Assembly (NCBI GenBank): GCA_002378585.1
Contig: DFSJ01000051.1
Location: 21,856-44,746 of the forward strand
Source of the DNA: Flavobacteriaceae bacterium UBA3440
GTDB taxonomy: Bacteria; Bacteroidota; Bacteroidia; Flavobacteriales; Flavobacteriaceae
Length of the DNA: 22,891 nucleotides
Direction: 5' to 3'
Shown piece by piece: positions 8,982 to 16,493 of this stretch (position 1 is its first letter; each line of letters starts with the position of its first letter). Below the pieces are notes generated by a model, which did not search any database, had not been told where the DNA came from, and worked only from the letters and a program-made list of their open reading frames with translations. The position numbers and the translations under genes are program-made.

Positions 8982-9091
8982 CGCTCCTTTTTGGTGATGA
9001 TCGAGGGCCATCAAGGATAAAAAAAACGATAAAAAACCCTTTCAATGCGGTCTTACCCTCGTAACGTATTGGAATACAAAATCATCTTCAA

Positions 9092-10891
9092 ATGACTGAA
9101 GAAAACCAAAATCAAGCTGCGCAAGTAGCTGAGACAAAACAAGATCCACAAGCGTTTTTGGATCAATTTAACTGGGATAAATACGAGCAAGGAATTGAGC
9201 GTGTTGATGAGGCTAAACTCAAAGAATTTGAGCAATTAGTATCTAAAAACTTTGTAGATACTGCCGATGAAGAAGTAGTTGTTGGAACTGTTGTTTACTT
9301 GACAGAGCGCGAAGCTATTATCGATATCAATGCCAAATCTGAAGGAGTTATTTCCCTTAATGAGTTCCGCTACAATCCAGACCTTAAGGTGGGTGATCAA
9401 GTAGAGGTGCTTATTGACATCAGAGAAGATAAGACAGGACAATTGGTATTGTCTCACAGAAAAGCCAGAACGATTAAAGCATGGGATCGTGTGAACAAAG
9501 CCCACGACGAAGAGTTAGTGGTCAATGGTTTTGTAAAGTGCAGAACTAAAGGTGGTATGATCGTTGACGTATTTGGTATTGAGGCGTTCTTGCCAGGATC
9601 TCAAATCGACGTGAAACCGATCAGAGACTACGATCAATACGTAGGAAAAACTATGGAGTTCAAGGTGGTAAAAATCAACCACGAATTCAAAAACGTAGTG
9701 GTATCTCACAAAGCGTTGATCGAAGCAGATATCGAAGAACAGAAAAAAGAAATCATCGGACAACTTGAAAAAGGTCAAGTTCTTGAAGGGGTGGTTAAAA
9801 ATATCACTTCCTACGGTGTATTTATCGATTTGGGCGGCGTAGATGGATTGATCCACATCACCGACTTATCATGGAACAGAATCAACCATCCAAACGAGGT
9901 GGTAGAATTAGACCAAAAACTCAACGTAGTTATTTTGGATTTTGACGATAACAAGTCAAGAATTCAATTGGGTCTGAAGCAATTGGAGAAACACCCATGG
10001 GAGGCTTTAAGCGAAACCATCCAAGTAGGTGATACTGTTAAAGGTAAAGTAGTTGTTATCGCTGATTACGGTGCCTTCGTTGAGGTGAGTGATGGTGTTG
10101 AAGGATTGGTACACGTATCAGAAATGTCTTGGTCTACCCACTTGAGATCGGCACAAGATTTCGTTAAGGTAGGTGATGAGGTGACCGCTGTTATTTTGAC
10201 TTTAGATAGAGAAGATCGCAAAATGTCTCTAGGTATTAAGCAGTTAACCCAAGATCCTTGGACGGATATCACTGCTAAATATCCGGTAGGTTCTACCCAC
10301 AAAGGTATCGTGCGCAACTTCACTAACTTTGGTGTATTCGTTGAGCTAGAAGAGGGTATCGATGGATTAGTGTATATCTCTGATTTGTCTTGGACTAAAA
10401 AGATCAAACACCCATCTGAGTTTGTAGCTGTTGGAGACACACTTGAGGTAGTTGTTCTTGAGTTGGATGTGGATGGTCGCAAGTTGAGCTTAGGCCACAA
10501 ACAAACCACTACTAATCCATGGGACAAGTACGAGGATGACTTTGCTTTAGATACAGTTCACAAAGCAATCATTGCTGAAATCGTTGACAAAGGAGCAACT
10601 ATCCAGTTCAATGAGGACATCCTTGCCTTCGTACCACAAAGACATTTGGAGAAAGAAGATGGTTCTAAATTGAATAAAGGGGATGAGGCAGAGTTCAAGA
10701 TTATTGAATTCAACAAAGACTTCAAACGAGTAGTGGCTAGCCATACTGCTTTGTTCAAAGAAGAAGAAAAACGCGCTGTAAAAGCAGCAGTTAAAAAACA
10801 AGCAGCAAAAGCTGATGAGGCTAAACCTACCATCGGTGATGCTAACGAAGCACTCCAAGCTTTGAAAGATAAAATGGAAGGAAAAGCGTAA
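9092..10891 (+). CDS. rpsA: 30S ribosomal protein S1
   Basis: 599 residues with six S1 (OB-fold) domains at about 60-123, 140-206, 227-296, 311-384, 397-471 and 486-553. Domains 3 to 5 are the most canonical, each with YGVFIDL- or FGVFVEL-like strands and a DGLIHITDLSW-type motif. S1 helps mRNA bind and unfold on the 30S subunit, which matters in a phylum with little Shine-Dalgarno use. The first 55 residues are an acidic, glutamine-rich extension, and the tail is lysine- and alanine-rich. It is transcribed from its own promoter and closed by a strong intrinsic terminator. The long A-rich leader would suit S1 autoregulation, known in E. coli, but this is an inference. Confidence 0.97.
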   Translation: MTEENQNQAAQVAETKQDPQAFLDQFNWDKYEQGIERVDEAKLKEFEQLVSKNFVDTADEEVVVGTVVYLTEREAIIDINAKSEGVISLNEFRYNPDLKVGDQVEVLIDIREDKTGQLVLSHRKARTIKAWDRVNKAHDEELVVNGFVKCRTKGGMIVDVFGIEAFLPGSQIDVKPIRDYDQYVGKTMEFKVVKINHEFKNVVVSHKALIEADIEEQKKEIIGQLEKGQVLEGVVKNITSYGVFIDLGGVDGLIHITDLSWNRINHPNEVVELDQKLNVVILDFDDNKSRIQLGLKQLEKHPWEALSETIQVGDTVKGKVVVIADYGAFVEVSDGVEGLVHVSEMSWSTHLRSAQDFVKVGDEVTAVILTLDREDRKMSLGIKQLTQDPWTDITAKYPVGSTHKGIVRNFTNFGVFVELEEGIDGLVYISDLSWTKKIKHPSEFVAVGDTLEVVVLELDVDGRKLSLGHKQTTTNPWDKYEDDFALDTVHKAIIAEIVDKGATIQFNEDILAFVPQRHLEKEDGSKLNKGDEAEFKIIEFNKDFKRVVASHTALFKEEEKRAVKAAVKKQAAKADEAKPTIGDANEALQALKDKMEGKA

Positions 10892-10910
10892 GCTTTGCTT
10901 AATTCAATGC

Positions 10911-10942
10911 AAAAGCCTGTCTCCGTGACAGGCTTTTTTTTT
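10911..10942 (+). terminator. Intrinsic terminator of rpsA
   Basis: AAAAGCCTGTC (10911-10921) and GACAGGCTTTT (10927-10937) form a perfect 11-base stem with a TCCGT loop, followed by an unbroken T run to 10942. It begins 19 bases after the rpsA stop. Confidence 0.9.
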
Positions 10943-10968
10943 GGAGTGAAATAAAATGTGTAGTTTTG
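10940..10968 (+). promoter_or_regulatory. pyrR operon promoter (TTTG-N17-TAGTTTTG)
   Basis: TTTG at 10940-10943 overlaps the last T's of the rpsA terminator. TAGTTTTG at 10961-10968 is a perfect -7 box 17 bases further on. Transcription should start near 10973, about 19 bases before the pyrR ATG. Confidence 0.75.
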
Positions 10969-10991
10969 CCTACCGAGGAATGACAAGTATT

Positions 10992-11531
10992 ATGGGACAA
11001 AAAATCCTTTTATCCGCACAAGAGATTCATATCATCCTGCATCGCTTGGCTTGTCAATTGTTAGAAAACCACCTTCATTTTAAAGACACCGTACTGATTG
11101 GCTTACAGCCACGTGGTACCGCGTTAGCTCAAAGATTGGTCAAAATACTCAAAGAAGATTATCAACAAGAAGTCTCCTTAGGTTTTTTAGATATTACTTT
11201 TTTTCGCGACGATTTTAGAAGAAGTGATAAAACCCTGACAGCAAACAAGACAGACATTCCCTTTTTAATTGATGATAAGAAGGTGGTCTTGATCGATGAT
11301 GTGTTGTTTACAGGAAGAAGCATTAGGGCGGCGCTTACTGCGTTACAGTCCTTTGGCAGACCTGATAAAATTGAATTGTTAACCTTAATCGATAGACGAT
11401 TCAGCAGGCATTTGCCGATTCAACCTGAGTATAGGGGTAGACAAGTCGATGTAATTAACCACGAAAAAGTAAAAGTAATGTGGGCGGAAACCGACGGTCA
11501 AGACGCCATATACATTGTCAACGAACCATAA
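10992..11531 (+). CDS. pyrR: PyrR, uracil phosphoribosyltransferase-type pyrimidine regulator
   Basis: 179 residues from the ATG at 10992. Upstream in-frame ATGs at 10956 and 10980 are rejected because the first lies before the predicted transcription start and the second would have almost no leader. The chosen N-terminus (MGQKILLSAQEI) matches the family, and GAGGA lies 12 bases upstream. The PRPP-binding loop is VLIDDVLFTGRS (about 99-110), and LIGLQPRGTALA is the other phosphoribosyltransferase signature. In many bacteria PyrR binds pyr mRNA and represses the operon when UMP is high, with weak uracil phosphoribosyltransferase activity. Here the leader is too short for a classic attenuator, so RNA-based control is doubtful. 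pyrB begins four bases after its stop. Confidence 0.93.
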   Translation: MGQKILLSAQEIHIILHRLACQLLENHLHFKDTVLIGLQPRGTALAQRLVKILKEDYQQEVSLGFLDITFFRDDFRRSDKTLTANKTDIPFLIDDKKVVLIDDVLFTGRSIRAALTALQSFGRPDKIELLTLIDRRFSRHLPIQPEYRGRQVDVINHEKVKVMWAETDGQDAIYIVNEP

Positions 11532-11535
11532 GCAC

Positions 11536-12462
11536 ATGAGTGAGTTAAGTGTAGAGCACTTATTGGGAATTAAGTACCTCAAGCCAGCCGATATTCAGCT
11601 TATTTTTGAGACGGCTGATCATTTTAAAGAAGTGATTAATCGCTCGATTAAAAAGGTTCCCTCTTTAAGGGATATCACGATTGCCAACATCTTTTTTGAG
11701 AATAGTACCCGTACGCGTTTGTCTTTTGAATTAGCACAAAAAAGACTCTCCGCAGATGTGATCAATTTTTCCGCCGCTCAGTCTTCAGTCAAAAAAGGGG
11801 AAACCCTAATCGATACGGTAAACAACATCCTGTCTATGAAAGTGGATATGGTGGTGATGCGACACCCTAATCCAGGTGCCGGCATCTTTTTGTCAAAACA
11901 CATCAAAGCATCCATTGTCAATGCCGGGGATGGCGCACATGAGCATCCTACCCAAGCGTTGCTGGACTCTTTTTCGATCAGGGAGCGACTTGGTGAAGTA
12001 GGAGGTAAGAAGGTTCTTATTGTTGGGGATATTCTCCATTCAAGGGTAGCTTTGTCCAATATTTATGCCCTGCAAATGCAAGGTGCTGAAGTCGCTGTGT
12101 GTGGGCCCAAAACATTGATTCCTAAGCATATAGAATCTTTAGGGGTTCGGGTGGAGCTCGATTTAGACAAGGCGTTGGCTTGGTGTGATGTGGCCAATAT
12201 GCTTCGGGTGCAAAATGAACGTATGGACATGAGCTATTTCCCAAATACTAGGGAATATACGATGTTGTATGGCTTGAACAAACAGCGACTTGATCGAGTG
12301 AACAAGGAACTAGTGATCATGCACCCCGGCCCGATTAATCGCGGTGTAGAAATTACTTCTGACGTGGCTGATTCTGACCACTCAATTATTTTAAATCAAG
12401 TAGAAAATGGTGTGGCCATTCGAATGGCAGTCATTTATTTATTGGCTTCAAAAATTAAATAA
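11536..12462 (+). CDS. pyrB: Aspartate carbamoyltransferase catalytic chain
   Basis: 308 residues, the normal size. It joins carbamoyl phosphate and aspartate in the second step of pyrimidine synthesis. The carbamoyl-phosphate signature STRTR is at about 57-61, the active-site lysine lies in SSVKKGET, and HPTQALLD and HPGPINRG complete the site. The ATG at 11536, four bases after the pyrR stop, is preferred to an in-frame TTG at 11515 inside pyrR. No pyrI regulatory chain is next to it, so the enzyme may be unregulated by nucleotides or use a distant partner. The pyrR-pyrB pairing suggests pyrimidine-responsive control of the operon. Confidence 0.96.
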   Translation: MSELSVEHLLGIKYLKPADIQLIFETADHFKEVINRSIKKVPSLRDITIANIFFENSTRTRLSFELAQKRLSADVINFSAAQSSVKKGETLIDTVNNILSMKVDMVVMRHPNPGAGIFLSKHIKASIVNAGDGAHEHPTQALLDSFSIRERLGEVGGKKVLIVGDILHSRVALSNIYALQMQGAEVAVCGPKTLIPKHIESLGVRVELDLDKALAWCDVANMLRVQNERMDMSYFPNTREYTMLYGLNKQRLDRVNKELVIMHPGPINRGVEITSDVADSDHSIILNQVENGVAIRMAVIYLLASKIK

Positions 12463-12464
12463 CC

Positions 12465-12785
12465 GTGGAAGTAAGTGCATTTAAAGACTCTCTGCTTTGG
12501 ATTCAAAATGGATCGCCTGAAGCTATGTGGTCCTTTTTGAGGGATCATTGGGATGAAGCGGCTACTTCTGATTTGATTATTCAATTAAGCGACCCTGGTA
12601 CATCGATAAACGAATTTGTTTCCTGGTCGACCCAGCATCGTGCCCGTGGTTTTTCATTGGTACTTGTAGGTTCTTTTCTGCACTTTGACGATTTAGAAGC
12701 TTTGGAGATAAGCGCAGCCCCAACACTTCAAGAAGCCTATGACCTTATTGAAATGGAGCGTATTGAAAGGGATTTAGGGTTTTGA
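12465..12785 (+). CDS. Small STAS-like protein of unknown function between pyrB and rnz
   Basis: 106 residues starting with GTG at 12465, two bases after the pyrB stop. No ATG occurs until residue 21, so GTG is the likely start. Predicted strand-helix alternation (DLIIQLS, FVSWSTQHR, FSLVLVG, then an acidic C-terminal helix) looks like a STAS domain fold, but I see no conserved phosphorylatable serine. The tail PTLQEAYDLIEMERIERDLGF-type ending (last eleven residues EMERIERDLGF) is the best conserved part and is shared with flavobacterial proteins in the same position. Its TGA overlaps the TTG start of rnz by two bases in TTGA, so translation is probably coupled. It has sometimes been labelled as ribonuclease Z by proximity; nothing in its sequence supports that. 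Confidence 0.75.
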   Translation: MEVSAFKDSLLWIQNGSPEAMWSFLRDHWDEAATSDLIIQLSDPGTSINEFVSWSTQHRARGFSLVLVGSFLHFDDLEALEISAAPTLQEAYDLIEMERIERDLGF

Positions 12786-13684
12786 AAGTTACAGTTTTAG
12801 GTTGTCATGCAGCTACCCCTAGAACCTTGACCAGTCCTACGGCTCAAGTTATTTCATCGGGTAAGCACGTGATGCTGATCGATTGCGGTGAAGGCACGCA
12901 ATCACAGCTCCGGAGGTATAAAATTCGTTTTCAAGACATCCAACACATTTTTATTTCTCACCTTCACGGGGATCATTTTTTTGGTTTACCGGGTTTGATT
13001 GCTACATTTCGATTGCTTGGCCGCCATCACGCGTTACATGTGTACGGTCCACTAGGGATGAAAGAGGCAGTTATGGGTATGCTCCTGGCGGGTCAAACAC
13101 ATATTGATTATCCTTTGTTTTTTCACGAGGTGGATACCCAGACTCCTCAGGTCTTGTTTGAGGATCAAGGGTTGGTTGTTCGCTCATTTCCGCTGAATCA
13201 CCGCGTTCCTACCCAAGGGTTTTTATTCGAGCAAAAGCCGGGTCTTAGACACATACGCCGATCGATGATTCCTGATCAGTGGCCTAAATATGCCTACGAT
13301 TTACTAAAAAGTGGAAGAGATTATATAGATGATCAAGGACAAAGCTTTAGTTCGTCTGAATACACCAAACCCGGACTACCTGCCAAGAAGTATGCCTTTT
13401 GCAGTGACACTCAATTTGACACTAAAATCGTTCCCTATATCCAAGGGGCCAATCTGCTCTACCACGAAAGTACGTTCTTAAATACAGAAAAAGCATTGGC
13501 CAAAAAAACAGGGCACTCCACAGCTGAACAAGCAGGGATGATTGCGGCTATGGCGAGTGTGGAAAATTTGATGCTGGGGCATTTCTCTACGAGATATCCC
13601 TCCACCGAACCTTTTATTGCGGAGGCAAATCTGCATTTTAATCAGGTTGTTTGTGCCCATGAGGGTTTGGAGCTTAGCTGTTAA
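12782..13684 (+). CDS. rnz: Ribonuclease Z (tRNA 3' endonuclease)
   Basis: 300 residues, a short-form RNase Z, which trims the 3' trailer of tRNA precursors. It is a metallo-beta-lactamase fold enzyme: the zinc motif SHLHGDHFFG has His60, His62, Asp64 and His65, with His140 (LNHRVPTQGF), Asp209 (FCSDT) and His267 (LGHFSTRY) completing the two-metal site. GHSTAEQAG is the histidine-containing motif typical of this subgroup. The start is TTG at 12782, within TTGA overlapping the upstream stop; the first in-frame ATG (residue 31) would remove a conserved strand. The PxKxRN exosite segment is replaced by the short form around residues 155-180. Confidence 0.95.
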   Translation: MKVTVLGCHAATPRTLTSPTAQVISSGKHVMLIDCGEGTQSQLRRYKIRFQDIQHIFISHLHGDHFFGLPGLIATFRLLGRHHALHVYGPLGMKEAVMGMLLAGQTHIDYPLFFHEVDTQTPQVLFEDQGLVVRSFPLNHRVPTQGFLFEQKPGLRHIRRSMIPDQWPKYAYDLLKSGRDYIDDQGQSFSSSEYTKPGLPAKKYAFCSDTQFDTKIVPYIQGANLLYHESTFLNTEKALAKKTGHSTAEQAGMIAAMASVENLMLGHFSTRYPSTEPFIAEANLHFNQVVCAHEGLELSC

Positions 13685-13697
13685 ATCAGCTTTTTTT
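13676..13697 (+). terminator. Weak candidate terminator after rnz
   Basis: AGCTG (13676-13680) and CAGCT (13687-13691) form a 5-base stem with the rnz stop codon in the loop, followed by seven T's. The stem is short and mostly A/T-flanked, so termination is likely partial. The T run also serves as the upstream part of the pdxH promoter region. Confidence 0.4.
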
Positions 13698-13740
13698 AAC
13701 ACAGCCTTATAACGTACATTTGTACAACAAATTATTTTTG
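13692..13740 (+). promoter_or_regulatory. pdxH promoter region with two -7 boxes
   Basis: Two perfect TAnnTTTG boxes are present: TACATTTG (13715-13722), which has a TTTT element 19 bases upstream, and TATTTTTG (13733-13740), which ends four bases before the ATG. The first would give a leader of about 18 bases; the second would give a leaderless mRNA. The first box lies within an inverted repeat, GTACA-TT-TGTAC (13714-13725). Confidence 0.55.
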
Positions 13741-13744
13741 TTCC

Positions 13745-14392
13745 ATGGAAAAAGACCTCGGCCATTACCGAAAATCTTATGAGCAAGGCTCACTTGATGA
13801 ATCTCAATTGGACGATAACCCCATGGGGCTTTTTCACCGATGGTTCCATCAAGCGGATGAGCATCCTGGAGCGCAAGAAACCAATGCGATGACCATAAGT
13901 ACGATTGGACAAGATGGATTTCCTAAGTCTAGGGTGGTGTTGCTCAAAAAGTTTGATGAAAAAGGTTTTGTGTTTTACACTAACTATTTAAGTGAAAAAG
14001 GCCAAGCACTAGCCCATAACCCTAAGGTTTGTCTGTCCTTTCATTGGCATGCCTTGGAACGGCAAGTGATCATCAAGGGTGTGGCACAAAAAATCGATAC
14101 TAATTCTTCAGATTTATACTTTGATAGTAGACCCATAGGCAGCAGATTGGGGGCTATGGTATCACCGCAGAGTCAAGTGATCAGTAGCCGTGATGTACTC
14201 GAGAAAGAGCTTGCCTCACTGGAAAAAAAATATGCCCACCAAGATCCAAAAAGACCCGATCATTGGGGCGGATATTTGGTGACACCTCATGAATTAGAAT
14301 TTTGGCAAGGAAGACCCAATCGACTTCACGACCGGATACGTTATCGATTGATCGAAGAAATTGATTGGGTTTACGAACGGCTTGCTCCATAA
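13745..14392 (+). CDS. pdxH: Pyridoxine/pyridoxamine 5'-phosphate oxidase
   Basis: 215 residues, the standard length. An FMN enzyme that oxidises PNP or PMP to pyridoxal 5'-phosphate, in PLP synthesis and salvage. Family motifs are RVVLLKKFDEKGFVFYTNY (FMN and substrate binding), RQVIIKG, SRPIGSRLGAMVSPQSQ and the C-terminal WQGRPNRLHDRIRY. The intact sequence and all key arginines and histidines suggest a working enzyme. The ATG is preceded four bases upstream by a perfect -7 box. ppk1 follows after 10 bases, so the two are likely one transcript. Confidence 0.95.
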   Translation: MEKDLGHYRKSYEQGSLDESQLDDNPMGLFHRWFHQADEHPGAQETNAMTISTIGQDGFPKSRVVLLKKFDEKGFVFYTNYLSEKGQALAHNPKVCLSFHWHALERQVIIKGVAQKIDTNSSDLYFDSRPIGSRLGAMVSPQSQVISSRDVLEKELASLEKKYAHQDPKRPDHWGGYLVTPHELEFWQGRPNRLHDRIRYRLIEEIDWVYERLAP

Positions 14393-14402
14393 CGAATACT
14401 CT

Positions 14403-16493
14403 ATGAGTACAGAAAACAGATATGTCAACAGGGAGCTAAGCTGGCTCAGGTTTAACGAACGTGTACTTCAAGAATGTGCAGATGTCACTGTGCCTTTAAT
14501 TGAACGTTTGCGTTTTTTGGGGATTTTTTCCAACAACTTGGATGAGTTTTTTAAGGTACGTTATGCCACTGTGAAGCGCATTGTTGATGCTGGCGCAAAG
14601 CTGGTAAATCCACTAGGACTTAGCGATCCAAAGGCCTTACTCGATGAGATTACCTCAATTGTTATTGATCAACAACAGCGGTCCTTAGATATTTTAAAGG
14701 AGATAGAGAAAGAGCTCGAAATCAATGGAATTCATTTAGTTGATGACAAGAATCTGGAGCCTGATCAAGCCCAATTTGTTTCTGAATATTTTGCGCACCA
14801 GGTGAGTAACGTCTTGATGACGGTAATCCTCCAAGAAAAAACAGCATTTCCCACACTGAAGGATACGGCAGCGTACTTGGTTGTGGAGATTGTATTAAAT
14901 TCAGTGACCAACAGTGTGTTGCCATTGAGGAGAAAGCCAGAGGTGCGCTATGCGTTGATCGAAATACCCAAAGAGATCGATCGATTTGTCGTTCTGCCCA
15001 ACAAACACAACAAGCAATGCATCATGATGTTGGATGATGTAATCCGGTGTAATTTGGACAAGATTTTCACCATGTTCTCCCACAAAAAACTCAATGCTTA
15101 CATGATCAAAATCACGCGTGATGCAGAACTTGATCTAGACAATGACGTCAGTAAAAGCTTTATTGAAAAGTTGTATTCTGGCGTTGAGCACCGAAAAGTG
15201 AGTGATCCTGTTCGATTTGTTTACGACAGAAACATTCCGCAATCCACCTTGAAGTTTATCAAAGCAAAAATGCAAATCGAAAACACGGATAGTGTAATTC
15301 CTGGTGGCCGATACCACAACAGAAGGGATTATATGGGCTTTCCGAGTTTAGGAAGACATGATTTACTCTACGATCGCATAGTGCCTTTACCGATTAAAGG
15401 ACTGGATATGGAGGGAAGTTTATTTAAACAAATAGCTAAACGCGATTTTCTGCAATATACCCCCTATCATACCTTTTCCTACATCACTCGTTTGCTTAAG
15501 GAAGCCGCATTAGATCCACAAGTTCAGAGTATTCACATCACCGTATATCGTTTATCTCGAAACTCCCAAGTAGCTGCTGCACTGGTCAATGCAGCTAGAA
15601 ATGGGAAAAAAGTCACTGTGGTGCTCGAACTTCAAGCTCGTTTTGACGAACAAGCTAATATTGAGTACGCCGAACAACTTCAAACAGAAGGAATTAAATT
15701 AGTGTTCGGAGTGCGCGGTTTGAAAGTTCACAGTAAAATCTGTGTTATCGAGCGATTGGAGCAACAAAAAATTGTCCGTTACGGATTCATCAGTACCGGT
15801 AATTTTAATGAGTCTACAGCTAAAATTTATACGGATTACACTTTATTTACGGCTCACAGACCTATTCTTAAGGAATTGACCAAAGTTTTTGATTTTATTC
15901 AAACTCCTTACATGGTTCAAAAGTACAAGCATTTAATTGTTTCTCCTCATTATACGAGGGTTCGGTTTGAAAAGTTAATCGATCAAGAAATAGCATCAGC
16001 AAAGGCAGGTAAACCCGCCTATATCAAAATAAAAATGAACAGTTTCACCTCGTACTACATGGTAGATAAACTGTATGAAGCTAGCCGAGCTGGCGTTCAA
16101 ATTCAATTAATTGTTCGGGGTATTTGTTGTTTGATTCCAGGAGTACCCGGAATGAGTGAACACATAGAAGCCATAAGTATCGTGGATAAGTTTTTAGAAC
16201 ACCCCCGTGTATTTATTTTTGGAAACGAAGGCAATCCTCTGGTTTACATTTCTTCTGCAGATTGGATGACCAGAAATATCGAAAACAGGGTAGAGGTAGG
16301 TTGCCCTATCTATGATTCACAAGTGAAACAAGAGTTGATTGATACTTTTGAAATTTCATGGAGTGACAATGTGAAGGGGCGAATGCTTATCGATACCCAA
16401 CAAAGCCCGTACCGAAATAATGGAGCTGCACCGGTAAGATCTCAGTATGCGCTTTACGAGTACTATCAAAAAAAATTAACTGGGTCTAATTAA
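14403..16493 (+). CDS. ppk1: Polyphosphate kinase 1
   Basis: 696 residues. It makes inorganic polyphosphate from ATP and runs in reverse, at the inner face of the membrane. N-terminal hallmarks are NRELSWLRFNERVL and NNLDEFFKVR. The phospholipase D-like catalytic half contains VLELQARFDEQANI and GLKVHSKICVIER, where His443 aligns with the phosphorylated histidine of E. coli PPK1, and STGNFNEST. The ATG at 14403 is chosen because MSTENRYVNREL is the normal N-terminus; an in-frame ATG at 14361 lies inside pdxH. No ppx gene is adjacent. Its end overlaps the convergent dnaX stop by eight bases. Confidence 0.96.
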   Translation: MSTENRYVNRELSWLRFNERVLQECADVTVPLIERLRFLGIFSNNLDEFFKVRYATVKRIVDAGAKLVNPLGLSDPKALLDEITSIVIDQQQRSLDILKEIEKELEINGIHLVDDKNLEPDQAQFVSEYFAHQVSNVLMTVILQEKTAFPTLKDTAAYLVVEIVLNSVTNSVLPLRRKPEVRYALIEIPKEIDRFVVLPNKHNKQCIMMLDDVIRCNLDKIFTMFSHKKLNAYMIKITRDAELDLDNDVSKSFIEKLYSGVEHRKVSDPVRFVYDRNIPQSTLKFIKAKMQIENTDSVIPGGRYHNRRDYMGFPSLGRHDLLYDRIVPLPIKGLDMEGSLFKQIAKRDFLQYTPYHTFSYITRLLKEAALDPQVQSIHITVYRLSRNSQVAAALVNAARNGKKVTVVLELQARFDEQANIEYAEQLQTEGIKLVFGVRGLKVHSKICVIERLEQQKIVRYGFISTGNFNESTAKIYTDYTLFTAHRPILKELTKVFDFIQTPYMVQKYKHLIVSPHYTRVRFEKLIDQEIASAKAGKPAYIKIKMNSFTSYYMVDKLYEASRAGVQIQLIVRGICCLIPGVPGMSEHIEAISIVDKFLEHPRVFIFGNEGNPLVYISSADWMTRNIENRVEVGCPIYDSQVKQELIDTFEISWSDNVKGRMLIDTQQSPYRNNGAAPVRSQYALYEYYQKKLTGSN

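Noticed and set aside
10066..10527. Open frame of 153 codons on the minus strand inside rpsA
   Set aside because: It lies wholly opposite well-defined S1 domains, has no recognisable motif or start signal, and follows from the repeat structure of the S1 gene.
10911..10942. Hairpin as a PyrR-binding attenuator
   Set aside because: It is upstream of the pyrR promoter and follows the rpsA stop directly, so it is the rpsA terminator.
10956..10991. Upstream in-frame start for pyrR
   Set aside because: The ATG at 10956 lies upstream of the predicted transcription start and overlaps the promoter spacer; the family N-terminus starts at 10992.
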